Program-made: the position numbers and the translations under genes
Assembly (NCBI GenBank): GCA_021495925.1
Contig: JAKEKT010000067.1
Coordinates: 141,527-205,526 of the forward strand
From: Diplodia intermedia
Taxonomy: Eukaryota > Ascomycota > Dothideomycetes > Botryosphaeriales > Botryosphaeriaceae
Reading direction: 5' to 3'
DNA length: 64,000 nt
In this document: in pieces, positions 10,654-20,600 of the stretch
How positions within the stretch are numbered: the first letter of the stretch is position 1
How the letters are laid out: every line of letters begins with the position of its first letter
Notes under the pieces: model-generated
Databases searched by the model: none
What the model was told of the DNA's origin: nothing
What the model saw: only the letters and a program-made list of their open reading frames with translations

Positions 10654-12582
10654 TTATACGACGAGATTCAAGGCTCTCCGCCACTTGGGCATGGCGGCAA
10701 CCCTCTCGCGTTCGGCCATGATAGGGTCCCAGTCGACAGTGCGGCGACCGCTGTCGACATCAATCTGGGAAAGCTTGAGCCAACCGGTCCTTTTCCAAAA
10801 GTAGCCGCAGATCCAGAAGAAAATGACGACGAAGAGCGCTAGGTAGTCCTGGAAGAAGCCCTCGGCATCGTTGACACCTCCTCCGAGAGGCCAAACGGCA
10901 GTGTAGAACTGAAGATGCCATGTCAGCGAAATAATCAAGGGATTGAGATATGAACAGGCTCACCTGCGCAATGAGAACCAGGACTACGAGGATGAAGCCA
11001 ATCCATGAACCGTACACACCACCAACCGCGCGGAATGGAATCTCGTCGATGGTGTGACCATGGTGGGCCCATGCGGCACGAAAGCGGATGTGGGCGACGC
11101 AGATGCTGCCCCACGTGAATAGCGCAGCCAGACCGGATAGGGCGACTAGCCAGTCGAAGACGATTTGGCCGTCTTCGTCGAGGTTGATGTAGGCTAACAG
11201 ACCGCAGGCGATGATGGCGATGGTCGACCAGAGAGGACGACCGGCCTTGTCGATGTAGGCGAAGGCCTTGGGGGCGTAGCCCTGCTCAGCAAGGGCGGTC
11301 AAGGTACGAGATCCCCCGTAGACGCCGGACAGACCGATGGAGATGACAGAAACAAGAATGACAACGTTGATGAAGCTGTCGAATCCAATCAAACCGGCGT
11401 CATTTGCAGCGATGACAAAAGGGGAGGCAGCAACATCGATGAAAGGGTTGGCGCCGAGGAGCCTGTCGTCATTGTAGGGAACTAAAAGCCCGACAAAGAG
11501 CAGCGACAGGATGTAGAAGCTACATCTACAGTCAGCACTGTAGGTTCAGAATCGGCTTTTACTTACAGAGTGATACGCCAGAAGACTTGCTTGACGGCAC
11601 CCGGCAGCTGCTTTGCAGGGTTCTCGGATTCAGCAGCGGCCAGACCGACCAGTTCGGTTCCAGAGAAGGAGAAAGCGGCCGTGACGAAGACGGAGCACAC
11701 GCCTTTAAAACCGTTCGCGAAAGCACCCGGGTCATACCAGAGACGGGCACCCCAATACTCACTGTAGTTCCCGTTGGACGGTCCTCCGCCCAGCACACAG
11801 ATGAGGCCGATGAGAAGGAAGATGACAATGGTGGACAGCTTTAGCAACGAAGACCAAAATTCTTCTTCGGCGTATCCCAGGACGCCAAATATGTTGATAA
11901 TAATGATGGCGACAAGGAAGACAGTGATCCATACGCCGACACCGACATCTACACCCCAATAGCGCACTGTCATGCCGGCGACCACAAGCTCCAGAGGGAG
12001 AACGATGGCCCATTGGAAGACATAACTACCTGAATGTCAGCCTGGTTATAATTGCAATGGCGAAGATTGCACTCACTTCCAACCCATGGCGAACCCCCAG
12101 GACGGATCGATGAAGCGAGTGGAGTAGGTGTAAAAGCCGCCACTAACTGGGTACATGACGGCGAGTTCTCCGAGAGCGTAGACGACATTAAAGATCATAA
12201 TACTTTGCGCAGATTAGCCAAGGGACCATTGATGCGGAGGGCAGAAATACCCAATAATGCCAAAGGCAATGAGCACAGCAGCAGGGCCACCGCGGTTGAG
12301 GGCGCTTCCGGAGCCGACGAAAAGACCAGCTCCGATGGAACCACCGATGGCGATCATGTGGAGGTGGCGTTTTTGCAGGGTCTGGTTGAGCTGGTTGTGC
12401 ACATTTGCCCCGGTGCGGCGCTGGAAGGACTGGGGGGTGAAGCCCAGCCTAGTCCAGAGGCCATATTTCTCTTGATGCTCCTCAGCATAGCCAGCCTGCG
12501 GCTCTTTGTAAGCTGGAGGGATCTCATCGCTCCCACTGGTCTTGATGCCGCCCTTCTCCACAGCGTCTGCCCTGTCAGCCAT
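10654..12582 (-). CDS. Amino acid permease (YAT/AAP family)
   Basis: Plasma-membrane amino acid/H+ symporter of the fungal YAT family (GAP1/AGP type). Five exons, 12582-12251, 12202-12077, 12025-11567, 11519-10964 and 10908-10654, separated by introns of 47-55 bp, give 575 aa, the usual family length. The N-terminus is hydrophilic. TM1 has IAIGGSIGAGLFVGSG. Later signatures are LGELAVMYPVSGGFYTYSTRFIDPSWGFAMGWNYV, split across an intron, and EFWSSLLK, FSFSGTELVGLAAAESENP and WPLGG. The C-terminus is cytosolic and Trp/charge-rich. Around twelve hydrophobic segments are visible. Substrate specificity is not determinable. It is divergent from the macrodomain-sirtuin gene, sharing a ~980 bp upstream region. 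Confidence 0.9.
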
Positions 12583-13561
12583 GGCGGCGTTGGAGACGGA
12601 TCCTTGAGGTGAATGAGAAGGAAGAGGGGTATCGAATGGAGGCGGAAAGGTGTGAGAGGGCCAGGCTCCAAAAGCGCAAGGAAAGACACTCTTCTTAAGC
12701 TGCAAAGCAGCGATAAGGGCAGGTCAGGGCAGGGGCTTGGCCTAGGAAGCACAGCATGGCCAGGAATGCGGATAGGCCTGGGTGGAAGATCAATACGAGG
12801 GTCTGGGAAAGGCTTGGCAATCCCGGGGGGTGAGCACTGGATCTTGGTATGCTCTTGGGGAACGCCAGAGGGAGCCGACCTTCCAGAAGGATTCTAGACT
12901 GCCAATGCACTGTAGACAGCGCCAAGGACGGGCTGGGGGCGGAGAAGTGCAGTGCGGCGGAAGCTGCAGCCGGCAGGCGCTTGGCAAGCAGCGGAAGGGT
13001 GGATCAGAGATAAGAAGGTAAACAACATGCTTCGTAGAATTAGACAGAGTCTGTGCTGGACGGCTTTCTCGGTATCGCAAGCAGGCGTTGGAAGCGGACA
13101 GTCAGATGATGGAGCAGGGGGTCGACAGCTTCCAGTGGTGCCTAAACTGGAGAGCGAGCTGGTTTTTGCCGAGCCATCCCGGGGTGGTATTGGCCATTGG
13201 GCGCTTGGCAGCGGGCGGGGTGGACGACTGTAAGCGATTCCCTGCATCCTTCATGCGACGCTCAGTCATCCCACACGGGCGAAAGACGTGAAGGATCGCA
13301 TCCGGGCGTTGTGCCACCTCGGCTGCGCGTGTGAGGCGGGCTGGACCTGTGGTGGTGGCTGTGGCGGTGGTGAGAGGCGGAAGTGAAGGTGAAGGTGAGG
13401 GTGAGGGTGAGGGCGGAGAGCGGAGGCGGAGGTGCACGGCGGTCGCTTACGGCATTGCATGCGGCCACAATTCCGCGGCGCTCTCTCAGCATCGGGAGAC
13501 GCAGGTTGGTTGCATTTATTTTCCAGCGGCCGCTCCCTTTTGCTGTGCCTTGTCTTTGGAC
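12583..13561. other. Divergent upstream region (permease / macro-sirtuin)
   Basis: Shared promoter region. The macro-sirtuin frame stays open upstream to 13331, but that part is low-complexity and starts poorly, so I treat it as leader. Contains the purine hexamer run listed separately. Confidence 0.4.
13383..13412 (+). repeat. GGTGAG/GGTGAA hexamer microrepeat
   Basis: About five tandem copies of a GGTGAR hexamer lie in the leader of the macro-sirtuin gene. It would encode a Glu/Gly run if translated from the upstream ATG. Simple repeat. Confidence 0.6.
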
Positions 13562-15358
13562 ATGGACAGCCACAGCCTGGCGCAGACGCTGGGGCGGGTT
13601 CTCACCTTCCTATTCGAGGAATCGGTGGCTTGCACCTCCCACAACCACGACGTCCGCGCCTACCTCCACCACGCCGACACTTGGCACCAGCTGCACACGT
13701 TCCGCGCCTTGCTGTGCCAGCGCCCACCCTCGCCGCCTCTGCCGCCCCGGCTTCTGGAAGACATCGACCGCATCCTCAACCACCTGCACAGCCGCCGCAT
13801 CCTTGTGTCCACCTCTTCTCTTCCGCCTCTCTGTCGCGTTCCCTCGGATGGTCCGGCCGCCGTCAACATCGCCCTTTGGCGAGGCGACATAACCGCCCTT
13901 GACCACGTCACTGCCATCGTCAATGCCGCAAACTCGGCCCTCCTTGGCTGCTTCCAGCCCTCTCATCGCTGCATCGACAATGTCATACACTCCGTGGCCG
14001 GTCCGCGCCTGCGTGCCGAGTGCAACCGGCTTATGGCGCACCAAGCCCGCCCCGAGCCCGTTGGTTCTGCCAAGGTCACGCCCGCCTACTGTGCCGCCGC
14101 TCAGTTCGTCTTGCATACCGTTGGGCCTCAGCTACCCGAGGGCAAACCGCCCTCGGACCAGCACAAGCAGCTCCTCGCGAGTTGCTACAAGTCCTGTCTC
14201 GATGAGGCTGAAGACCTCCCCCCTCTTCCAGACGGCCGTCTTGTCGTAGCTTTTCCTTGTATCTCCACCGGCCTCTTCTGCTTTCCCGGCCCACTTGCCG
14301 CTCAGATCGCCGTCGATGCCGTAGTTGGCTGGTGCAAGGGCCATCCAGATACGTCTATAACCCATGTTGTTTTTGACGTCTTCCTCGAGCAAGACGAAGA
14401 CTACTATCGGAAAGTCCTCGGAGACGCCGTTGCCGCAGGTACAGTGAGAAGCATTGCCGGCCAAGTGCCAGCCAGTCTATCGGTCCTCCCTCCAGTCATC
14501 GGAACTGCACGCAGTTGGCTTTTCCAGGCAGATTACCTCCTCATAACCGCCGGTGCCGGGCTGAGCGCTGCCGCTGGTCTCGACTTCACTTCGCAATCGC
14601 TCTTCCAGAGGCATTTCCCAGCTTTCCGCCGCTTCGGCTTGCATCGCCTCTATGACACCTTCGGCTGGGATGAGTGGCCTTCAAAGATGCACAAATGGGC
14701 TTTTTACTTCACTCAATTGCAACTGACGCGCACCTGGCCCGCCTCGCCGCTGTATGCATCATTACTTGACCTTGCTACCACTCGTTTCCCCGGCCGATTC
14801 TTCGTGCGCACCTCCAACGCCGATGGTTTCTTCCCCGCCAACGGTTTCCCGGACGAGCGCTTCTCCTCGCCCCAGGGTGCCTTCAAGTACTTGCAGTGTC
14901 TCCGAAACTGCCGTCCAGATGCATATTTTCGCTCGAAGCCGTTCCTTGACGCAGCCTTGCCCCTGATAGACCCCAAAACCCAAGTTCTATCCGATGAGAG
15001 CAAGGTCCCCGTCTGCAAGTACTGCGGCGGCGAAGTTTCCCTCTGCGTCCGTGCAGGGGATTGGTTCAACGAGCGCCCTTTCGAAGAGGGGGAGGAGCGC
15101 TACCAAGACTTTCTGGACGAGGTAGAACGTGAAGGGAAGACTCTCGTCGTTCTCGAGCTGGGTGTAGGCATGAACACTCCGGGTGTATTAAGATGGCCGA
15201 ATGAGGAACTGGTGCGATGGGGCGAAGGGAAGGTCAAATTAATCAGGGGCGGTGAGCAGGCTTCCGGCCTTGTCGACTTTGACCTAGAAGCCGATGGCGA
15301 TGCCATTGGTATCGACGGGAAAATTGATGATATTGTAGCCACCCTTCGAAGTGATTGA
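13562..15358 (+). CDS. Fused Zn-type macrodomain + class M sirtuin (SirTM)
   Basis: Intronless gene for 598 aa. Residues ~1-90 are helical. Residues ~95-295 form a macrodomain with LWRGDIT, NAANSALLGCFQPSHRC and IHSVAGP. Cys130, His135 and Cys137 match the zinc ligands of the macrodomain subtype found beside SirTM genes in bacteria. Residues ~315-595 form a sirtuin core with ITAGAGLSAAAGLDF, RTSNADG (417-422) and zinc-ribbon pairs Cys446/Cys450 and Cys485/Cys488. The usual catalytic His position is occupied by Gln438 (SPQGAF), as in class M sirtuins, which ADP-ribosylate lipoylated carrier proteins rather than deacylate. In bacteria the macrodomain is a separate protein that removes the modification; here both are one polypeptide. 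Start at 13562 is chosen because the upstream extension is low-complexity. No lipoate ligase or GcvH-like gene is in the window. Confidence 0.85.
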   Translation: MDSHSLAQTLGRVLTFLFEESVACTSHNHDVRAYLHHADTWHQLHTFRALLCQRPPSPPLPPRLLEDIDRILNHLHSRRILVSTSSLPPLCRVPSDGPAAVNIALWRGDITALDHVTAIVNAANSALLGCFQPSHRCIDNVIHSVAGPRLRAECNRLMAHQARPEPVGSAKVTPAYCAAAQFVLHTVGPQLPEGKPPSDQHKQLLASCYKSCLDEAEDLPPLPDGRLVVAFPCISTGLFCFPGPLAAQIAVDAVVGWCKGHPDTSITHVVFDVFLEQDEDYYRKVLGDAVAAGTVRSIAGQVPASLSVLPPVIGTARSWLFQADYLLITAGAGLSAAAGLDFTSQSLFQRHFPAFRRFGLHRLYDTFGWDEWPSKMHKWAFYFTQLQLTRTWPASPLYASLLDLATTRFPGRFFVRTSNADGFFPANGFPDERFSSPQGAFKYLQCLRNCRPDAYFRSKPFLDAALPLIDPKTQVLSDESKVPVCKYCGGEVSLCVRAGDWFNERPFEEGEERYQDFLDEVEREGKTLVVLELGVGMNTPGVLRWPNEELVRWGEGKVKLIRGGEQASGLVDFDLEADGDAIGIDGKIDDIVATLRSD

Positions 15359-15562
15359 TAACTTGTAAGTTAAAAGAGAGTAGGAGCTTATGCACTTAAT
15401 GCGCGCCGGGTGGTGTGCCAGTCCCTGCCTTATCGAAAAGTAGCCGGCAAATTACTGAAATACCTATACCCTTACCCAAATACCTAGTTTTCATAAAATT
15501 TATCTAAATACCCTACTTTTAAGCATAACTTTTTATGCATTTCCTTATAAATTATAAAAGTA

Positions 15563-15655
15563 GACTAGGCATAGGCGAAATTCTAAGTAGAATTACTTAA
15601 GATAAGTAAATTACTAAAATATTCTAAATTAAATTCTAACTAATTAATTAGGTGC
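15563..15655 (+). repeat. Direct repeat, copy 1
   Basis: A ~90 bp segment starting at AGACTAGGCATAG and running to TAATTAATTAGG recurs, mutated, at about 18131-18232 in the same orientation. It could be part of a nested insertion or an old long terminal repeat. Confidence 0.45.
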
Positions 15656-18130
15656 CTATAAATTTAACCCCCCTTTCTAATTTCTAAAACGGCAAATTAC
15701 TAAAATACCTAGTTTTTCGAAAATAATTTCTAAAATACCTATACCCTTATCTAAATATCTAGTTTTTATAAAATTTATCTAAATACCCTACTTTTAAGTA
15801 TAACTTTTTATATATTTTCTTATAAATTATAAAACGGGTGAAACTAGATATTTAGATAAATATATTATAAAGTAGAATATTTAGATAAAGAATATTTACT
15901 AAAATATCTAGTTTTTTTTAAAAAAATTAATGGCGCATTCTAGACTCTTTTTTAAAATTAATCGCGTATTCGATCTACTAAATAACGAAAATTTATAAGA
16001 AACTAGTCTAAATAGCGAATCTACTATAGAGAATAAGAAAGAATTAGTAGAAAATAAATTTAGTAGCTCTTAGAGAATTTAGAAGCACGTAAATTCGTAG
16101 AAATTTAGGCGGTAAATTATCGAAATACCTAGTTTTTTAAAAATAATTTCTAAAATATCTATACCCTTACTTAAATATCTAGTTTTTATAAAATTTATTT
16201 AAATATCCTACTTTTAAGTATAACTTTTTATGCATTTTCTTATAAATTATAAAACGAGTAAAACTAGATATTTAGATAAATATATTATAAAGTAAAGTAT
16301 TTAGATAAATAATATTTACTAAAATATCTAGTTTTTTTTAAATTAATAGCGTATTCTAGACTCTTTTTTAAATTAATCGCGTATTTTATCTCTTTTTTAA
16401 AATTAATCGCGTATTTTAGTCTTTATTTAGCCTCTATTTAGCTTCTATTCGTCTCTTTTTAGTCTCTTTTTAGCCTCTTTTCTAAATCTATTTAATAGAA
16501 TAGTTCTATATAGATAAAAATAGTAGAAATCTACTATTATAGTAGATTCTTAATTCTTTAAAGTTAGTATAATCTATTTTAATTAAAAAGCTATACGAGA
16601 TACTACTAGATTATATCTAGTATAGCGACACGAATTTTATATATTAAAACGAGCTAATAAAACGCGTATATATTAAGAATATAAACTATCTATATATAAA
16701 TTTCTACTTTAAATTAGATAGAAGAAAGATAAATAATTTTACTATTTTTTTCTCTTTTTAATTCTTTATAATTACTCTAATTATAATTAATTTAGAATTT
16801 TACTAATATATTCTATTTAGACGATGTAATTATTAAGAAACTTAAGCCTTATACGTATTTTTTTATATAAATATATAAAAACTAGTAATATTAATATTCT
16901 ATACGCGTTCTAATCGACTAATAATATAATATAATTAAGAAAGAACTCTAAATTTAACTAAATTTAATATGTACTCTTAAGCGTATTAATTATAGAGTTA
17001 ATATTAACTATTAGTAGATATAGTAAATTTATAAATAGACGAAAATCGAGACGTTTAGTACTAAATTAGCAATAATTTATAGAATTTAGATAAGTTTATT
17101 AATAATATTTCTAAAAATATATATTAAAACTAATTTATTTATTACTAAATAGCTCTATCTTCGTAAAAGTTAATAAAATTATAATAATAGAGGCGGTTTT
17201 ACGCGGTTTTCGCGTAATAAAGAGAGTAGAGTATTTTAGTAAGTAATATATTATATATATATTAAGTAAATATACTAATTTATTTATTAGATATACTTTT
17301 ATTACTTCTAATGCTACTTGCGTAGTAGCTATTATTAATAATCGAAATTTTATTTTAATTAATGCTACGTATATAAAAGTAGAAGCTTCTAGTTATTTAC
17401 TAGTAGTAATTATACTTAATTCTAATAACTAGATTCTTCTAATTATCTAGAGAATTTACGCTAGTTCTAAAAATAAGCGATTCTAGCTTAGATTTCTACG
17501 CTTTATTAATAAAGCGTTAATCGAAGCTAATTATACGTTTTTCGAGCGCGAAGAAGAGAAAGAATTAGTATTAAATACGCTAAGATTCGCTTTTATAAGT
17601 AATTATAGTATAGATTTATTATCTATAGTTTTCTAGCTATTTTTACTAGCTTATAATTATTATTCTAGTTAGTATTTAGCTAAAAAAGTTAGTAAAGAAT
17701 ATAGTTATTCGATTATATAGTAATTTTAATAGATAAGTTCTATTTTACTATTTTATTCTATTAAAATTAGAGTCTATCTAGCTTAATTAATTAAGAATAT
17801 TTTAGTAATTTAAGCTAATTAAATTCTAGTTAGTATATATTATAAACGAATTTAAATTTTAATAAAAACTTAACGTAATTCGAGTACTAAATGCTCGTAA
17901 AGTAGAGTATATCGATTAAATATTATACGATTAATAGATAAAATACGTAATTCTAGTAAAAAACCATTCTAGATACGGCTAAATAACGTTAAATATCTTA
18001 AAATCTATAAATTCTTTATAGTTATTATTTAGAAAATAGTATATTCTACTCGTACTAGAGGGTATTTAAAATTTTACTATATAAAAATTCGCTTAAAATA
18101 GTTAAAAACGCATAGAATTTCTACTTATAG

Positions 18131-18232
18131 ACTAGACATAGATAAAATTCTAAGTAGAATTACTAGAAGTAAGTAAATTACTAAAATATTCTAAATTAAA
18201 TTAAAACTAATTAATTAATTAATTTAGTTACG
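18131..18232 (+). repeat. Direct repeat, copy 2
   Basis: Second copy of the segment at 15563-15655, separated by about 2.5 kb of RIP-mutated DNA. Confidence 0.45.
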
Positions 18233-19634
18233 TATCTAGCGAGTAGTAATTTCTAATTACGAACGCGGCCTAGATATAGTTTTAAGAGAACGCGTATAAT
18301 TTATTATAAATCTTAAAGATAAGACGTATTTCTATCTTAATTTTTAAGATTTTTAAATTTTCTATCGCTACGCGTACGTTCTAATTATCTAATTTAGATA
18401 TAATACTTTAGAATACGCTAGAGAAGTATATTTAACTAAAAATTATCGAGTTTTTTATAATAATTCTTAGTATTTAAAGTCTTTTATAGTAAATTTCTTT
18501 ACTTTAAATAGTAATATCTACTTAATTATAAAGAAAATACGCTAAAGAGAATATAGTAGACCTCGTAAAAATAAGCGTAGGCGACGCCTTATTACGTAGT
18601 AGTAATTACGCTAGACGTAGTAAAGAGAAGATTAAAGAAACGTAATTTACGGGCCTTATATAATTCTTTACCGCGATTAGCTAGTTTAGTAGAGAGAAAA
18701 TTATAAAAATTTATAAGAATTAAGCTAATCTAGTAAAGATTTAAGTATATTTAAGGGATTTTCTTCTAATTCTAAAAAAGAATTAGTAGAATTCAACCTA
18801 GAAAATATAAATTTATAAGAATTAAGCGAAGATTCGAGTAAATCTAAGAAAGAATTAGAAGAAAATAGATCTAGTAGTTCTTAGAAAATCTAGAAACACG
18901 CGAATCTATATAAATCTAGTAAATCTACTATAGAGAATAAGAAAGAATTAGAAGAAAATACTCTCTCTAGCTTAATTTTAAGCTAGAATTTAGATTCTAG
19001 CTTATAAAGCAACGAATTTAAGCTAAATTTTACGCTAGTTTCGCGTAATTTAAAGCGTTCTACGCTAAGAATACGCGAAAGCGTAAGAAGAAAGATACTT
19101 TATCTTATAAAAATAAGTAAAAGTACTAAAAATAAAGATAAACTTACGTAGAATTTTATCTTAAAGATATTTAATATTTATTTTACTTTATTTTCTTATA
19201 AAATACTGAAAGATTCTAAAAAAACTTATAAAGAATAGCTTAAATAAAAAATAAAAAATATATAAGTTTTAAAATTAGTTTTCTCTTAAATAATATTAGA
19301 TATTAAAATATTTTTTAAATATTATTAAAATATAGTATAAAAATTACTTAAATTAAAAAGTTTTACGTTTTTTTTTATAAAGAAATAAGATTAGAATAAT
19401 TTTTTAAAAAAAAACTAGTTATTTTAGTAAAAGATATTTATCTAAATATTCTACTTTATATTTTATTTATCTAAATATTCGATTTTTTATAAATTATAAA
19501 CTTTACTTTATATAAGATCTATTATTTATCTTAATACCTAGATGGGTATTTTAGTAAGAGTATAAATATTTTAGAAATTATTTTTAAAAAACTAGATATT
19601 TAGGTAATTTACTAAAAGTTATGGTCCTCTAGCG

Positions 19635-19900
19635 CTATCTTACTAGGGAGCTGCTAATGTTTTCTACGCCGAACCTACTACTTCTAGCTAGTACTTTTAT
19701 TCTATTATAGCTTTTCTTAATCACCTTATCCACTAGGCCTTCTCTTAACCGGCGCGTGTCTGCCATGGCTAGTTCGTCCAGGTGCTGGCGTAGAGGAGCT
19801 ATTTCAGCCTCATGTTCTAGTACCCGGATGTTAGTCGCCTTGTACGCTCCGGTAATGATCCGCAGGCATTTGTTTCGAATCTTTTCTAGGGGTTGGTTAG
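19635..19900 (-). pseudogene. Non-LTR (LINE) retrotransposon reverse-transcriptase remnant
   Basis: About 85 codons on the minus strand resemble the segment between the reverse transcriptase and RNase H regions of Tad-like LINEs: LEKIRNKCLRIITGAYKAT, RVLEHEAEIAPLRQHLDEL, then RRLREGLV. Only this fragment survives. Upstream it merges into unrelated minisatellite sequence. It lies just outside block A and is much less RIP-mutated than that block. Confidence 0.6.
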
Positions 19901-20000
19901 AGATGCTATTGCCCCCGGGAGCTTTGTTGGTGTGTGCCATTGTGCTACAGGACCGCTTAGCAAGAAAGGAATCCCAAAACCTACCCGAACCATTGCGACA

Positions 20001-20302
20001 AAAATCTGACATGGAGTAGTTTGAACGGCGCGACCGTGCATGCCAAGGAAAGCACTGTTCAGAAGTGTACACGTGACTTCAGTCCTCCAACCGTTGATCA
20101 TAGCGCAAAAAAATTTGCACTCTTGGCAAAATCTGACATGGAGTAGTTTGAACGGCGCAACCGTGCATGCCAAGAAAAGCACTGCTTAGAAGTGTACACG
20201 TGACTTCAGTCCTTCAACCGTTGATCATAGCGCAAAAAAATTTGCACTCTTGGCAAAATCTGACATGGAGTAGTTTGAACGGCGCAACCGTGAATGCCAA
20301 GG
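20001..20302 (+). repeat. 127-bp tandem repeat (about 2.4 copies)
   Basis: Copies start at 20001, 20128 and 20255 (period exactly 127 bp), each opening with AAAATCTGACATGG. Copies 1 and 2 differ by a handful of bases, mostly C/T or G/A. The third is partial and diverges after about 48 bp. Confidence 0.85.
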
Positions 20303-20418
20303 CTTTCAAAGCACTGTCCGTCTTCCAATTATAGGTGAATTTCTCCATCATGTCTTGCAAAACTTGACCCTCCATCTCTCTTTACCGTCCGTCGCTCACC
20401 CCACCGTTACTACCCATA

Positions 20419-20556
20419 AAGCCCGAATCTTCGTTCTCATCCTAAGCGACGACCTCAATAGCCTCCACGTCCGACCCACCGCCCACGAAGCCCGAATCTT
20501 CGTTCTCGTCCTTAGCCACAACCTTACTAGCCTCCACGTCCGACCCACTGTCCACC
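20419..20556 (+). repeat. 69-bp tandem repeat (2 copies)
   Basis: Two copies start at 20419 and 20488 (AAGCCCGAATCTTCG). The period is a multiple of three, and a plus-strand open frame reads 23-residue repeats through it, but I see no evidence that this is a gene. Confidence 0.7.
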
Positions 20557-20600
20557 GTCTCTAACATCCACCCTAGCGTTTCCTCATTTACACCGTTCTC

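Larger units (their letters stand above)
15446..19612. mobile_element. AT-rich RIP-degraded transposon block A
   Basis: About 4.2 kb of extremely AT-rich DNA with CpA and TpG nearly absent while CpG persists, the footprint of RIP (CpA->TpA on both strands). Three left-type ends beginning GGCAAATTAC or GGTAAATTAT occur at 15446, 15691 and 16111. The right end, finishing GGTAATTTAC near 19612, is their inverted complement, so nested or tandem copies of a TIR-bearing element are likely. Subterminal sequence (about 16111-16350) and the last ~640 bp are shared with block B. No open frame survives, so the superfamily cannot be assigned. Confidence 0.7.

Noticed and set aside
13331..13561. N-terminal extension of the macro-sirtuin
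   Set aside because: Mostly a GGTGAR microrepeat and basic residues; the ATG at 13562 precedes the first ordered region.
15446..19612. Mitochondrial DNA insertion as the source of the AT-rich block
   Set aside because: Retained CpG with missing CpA/TpG, plus inverted ends shared with a second locus, fits RIP-mutated transposons better.
20001..20302. CRISPR-like array
   Set aside because: The repeats are contiguous 127 bp units without unique spacers, in a eukaryotic genome.
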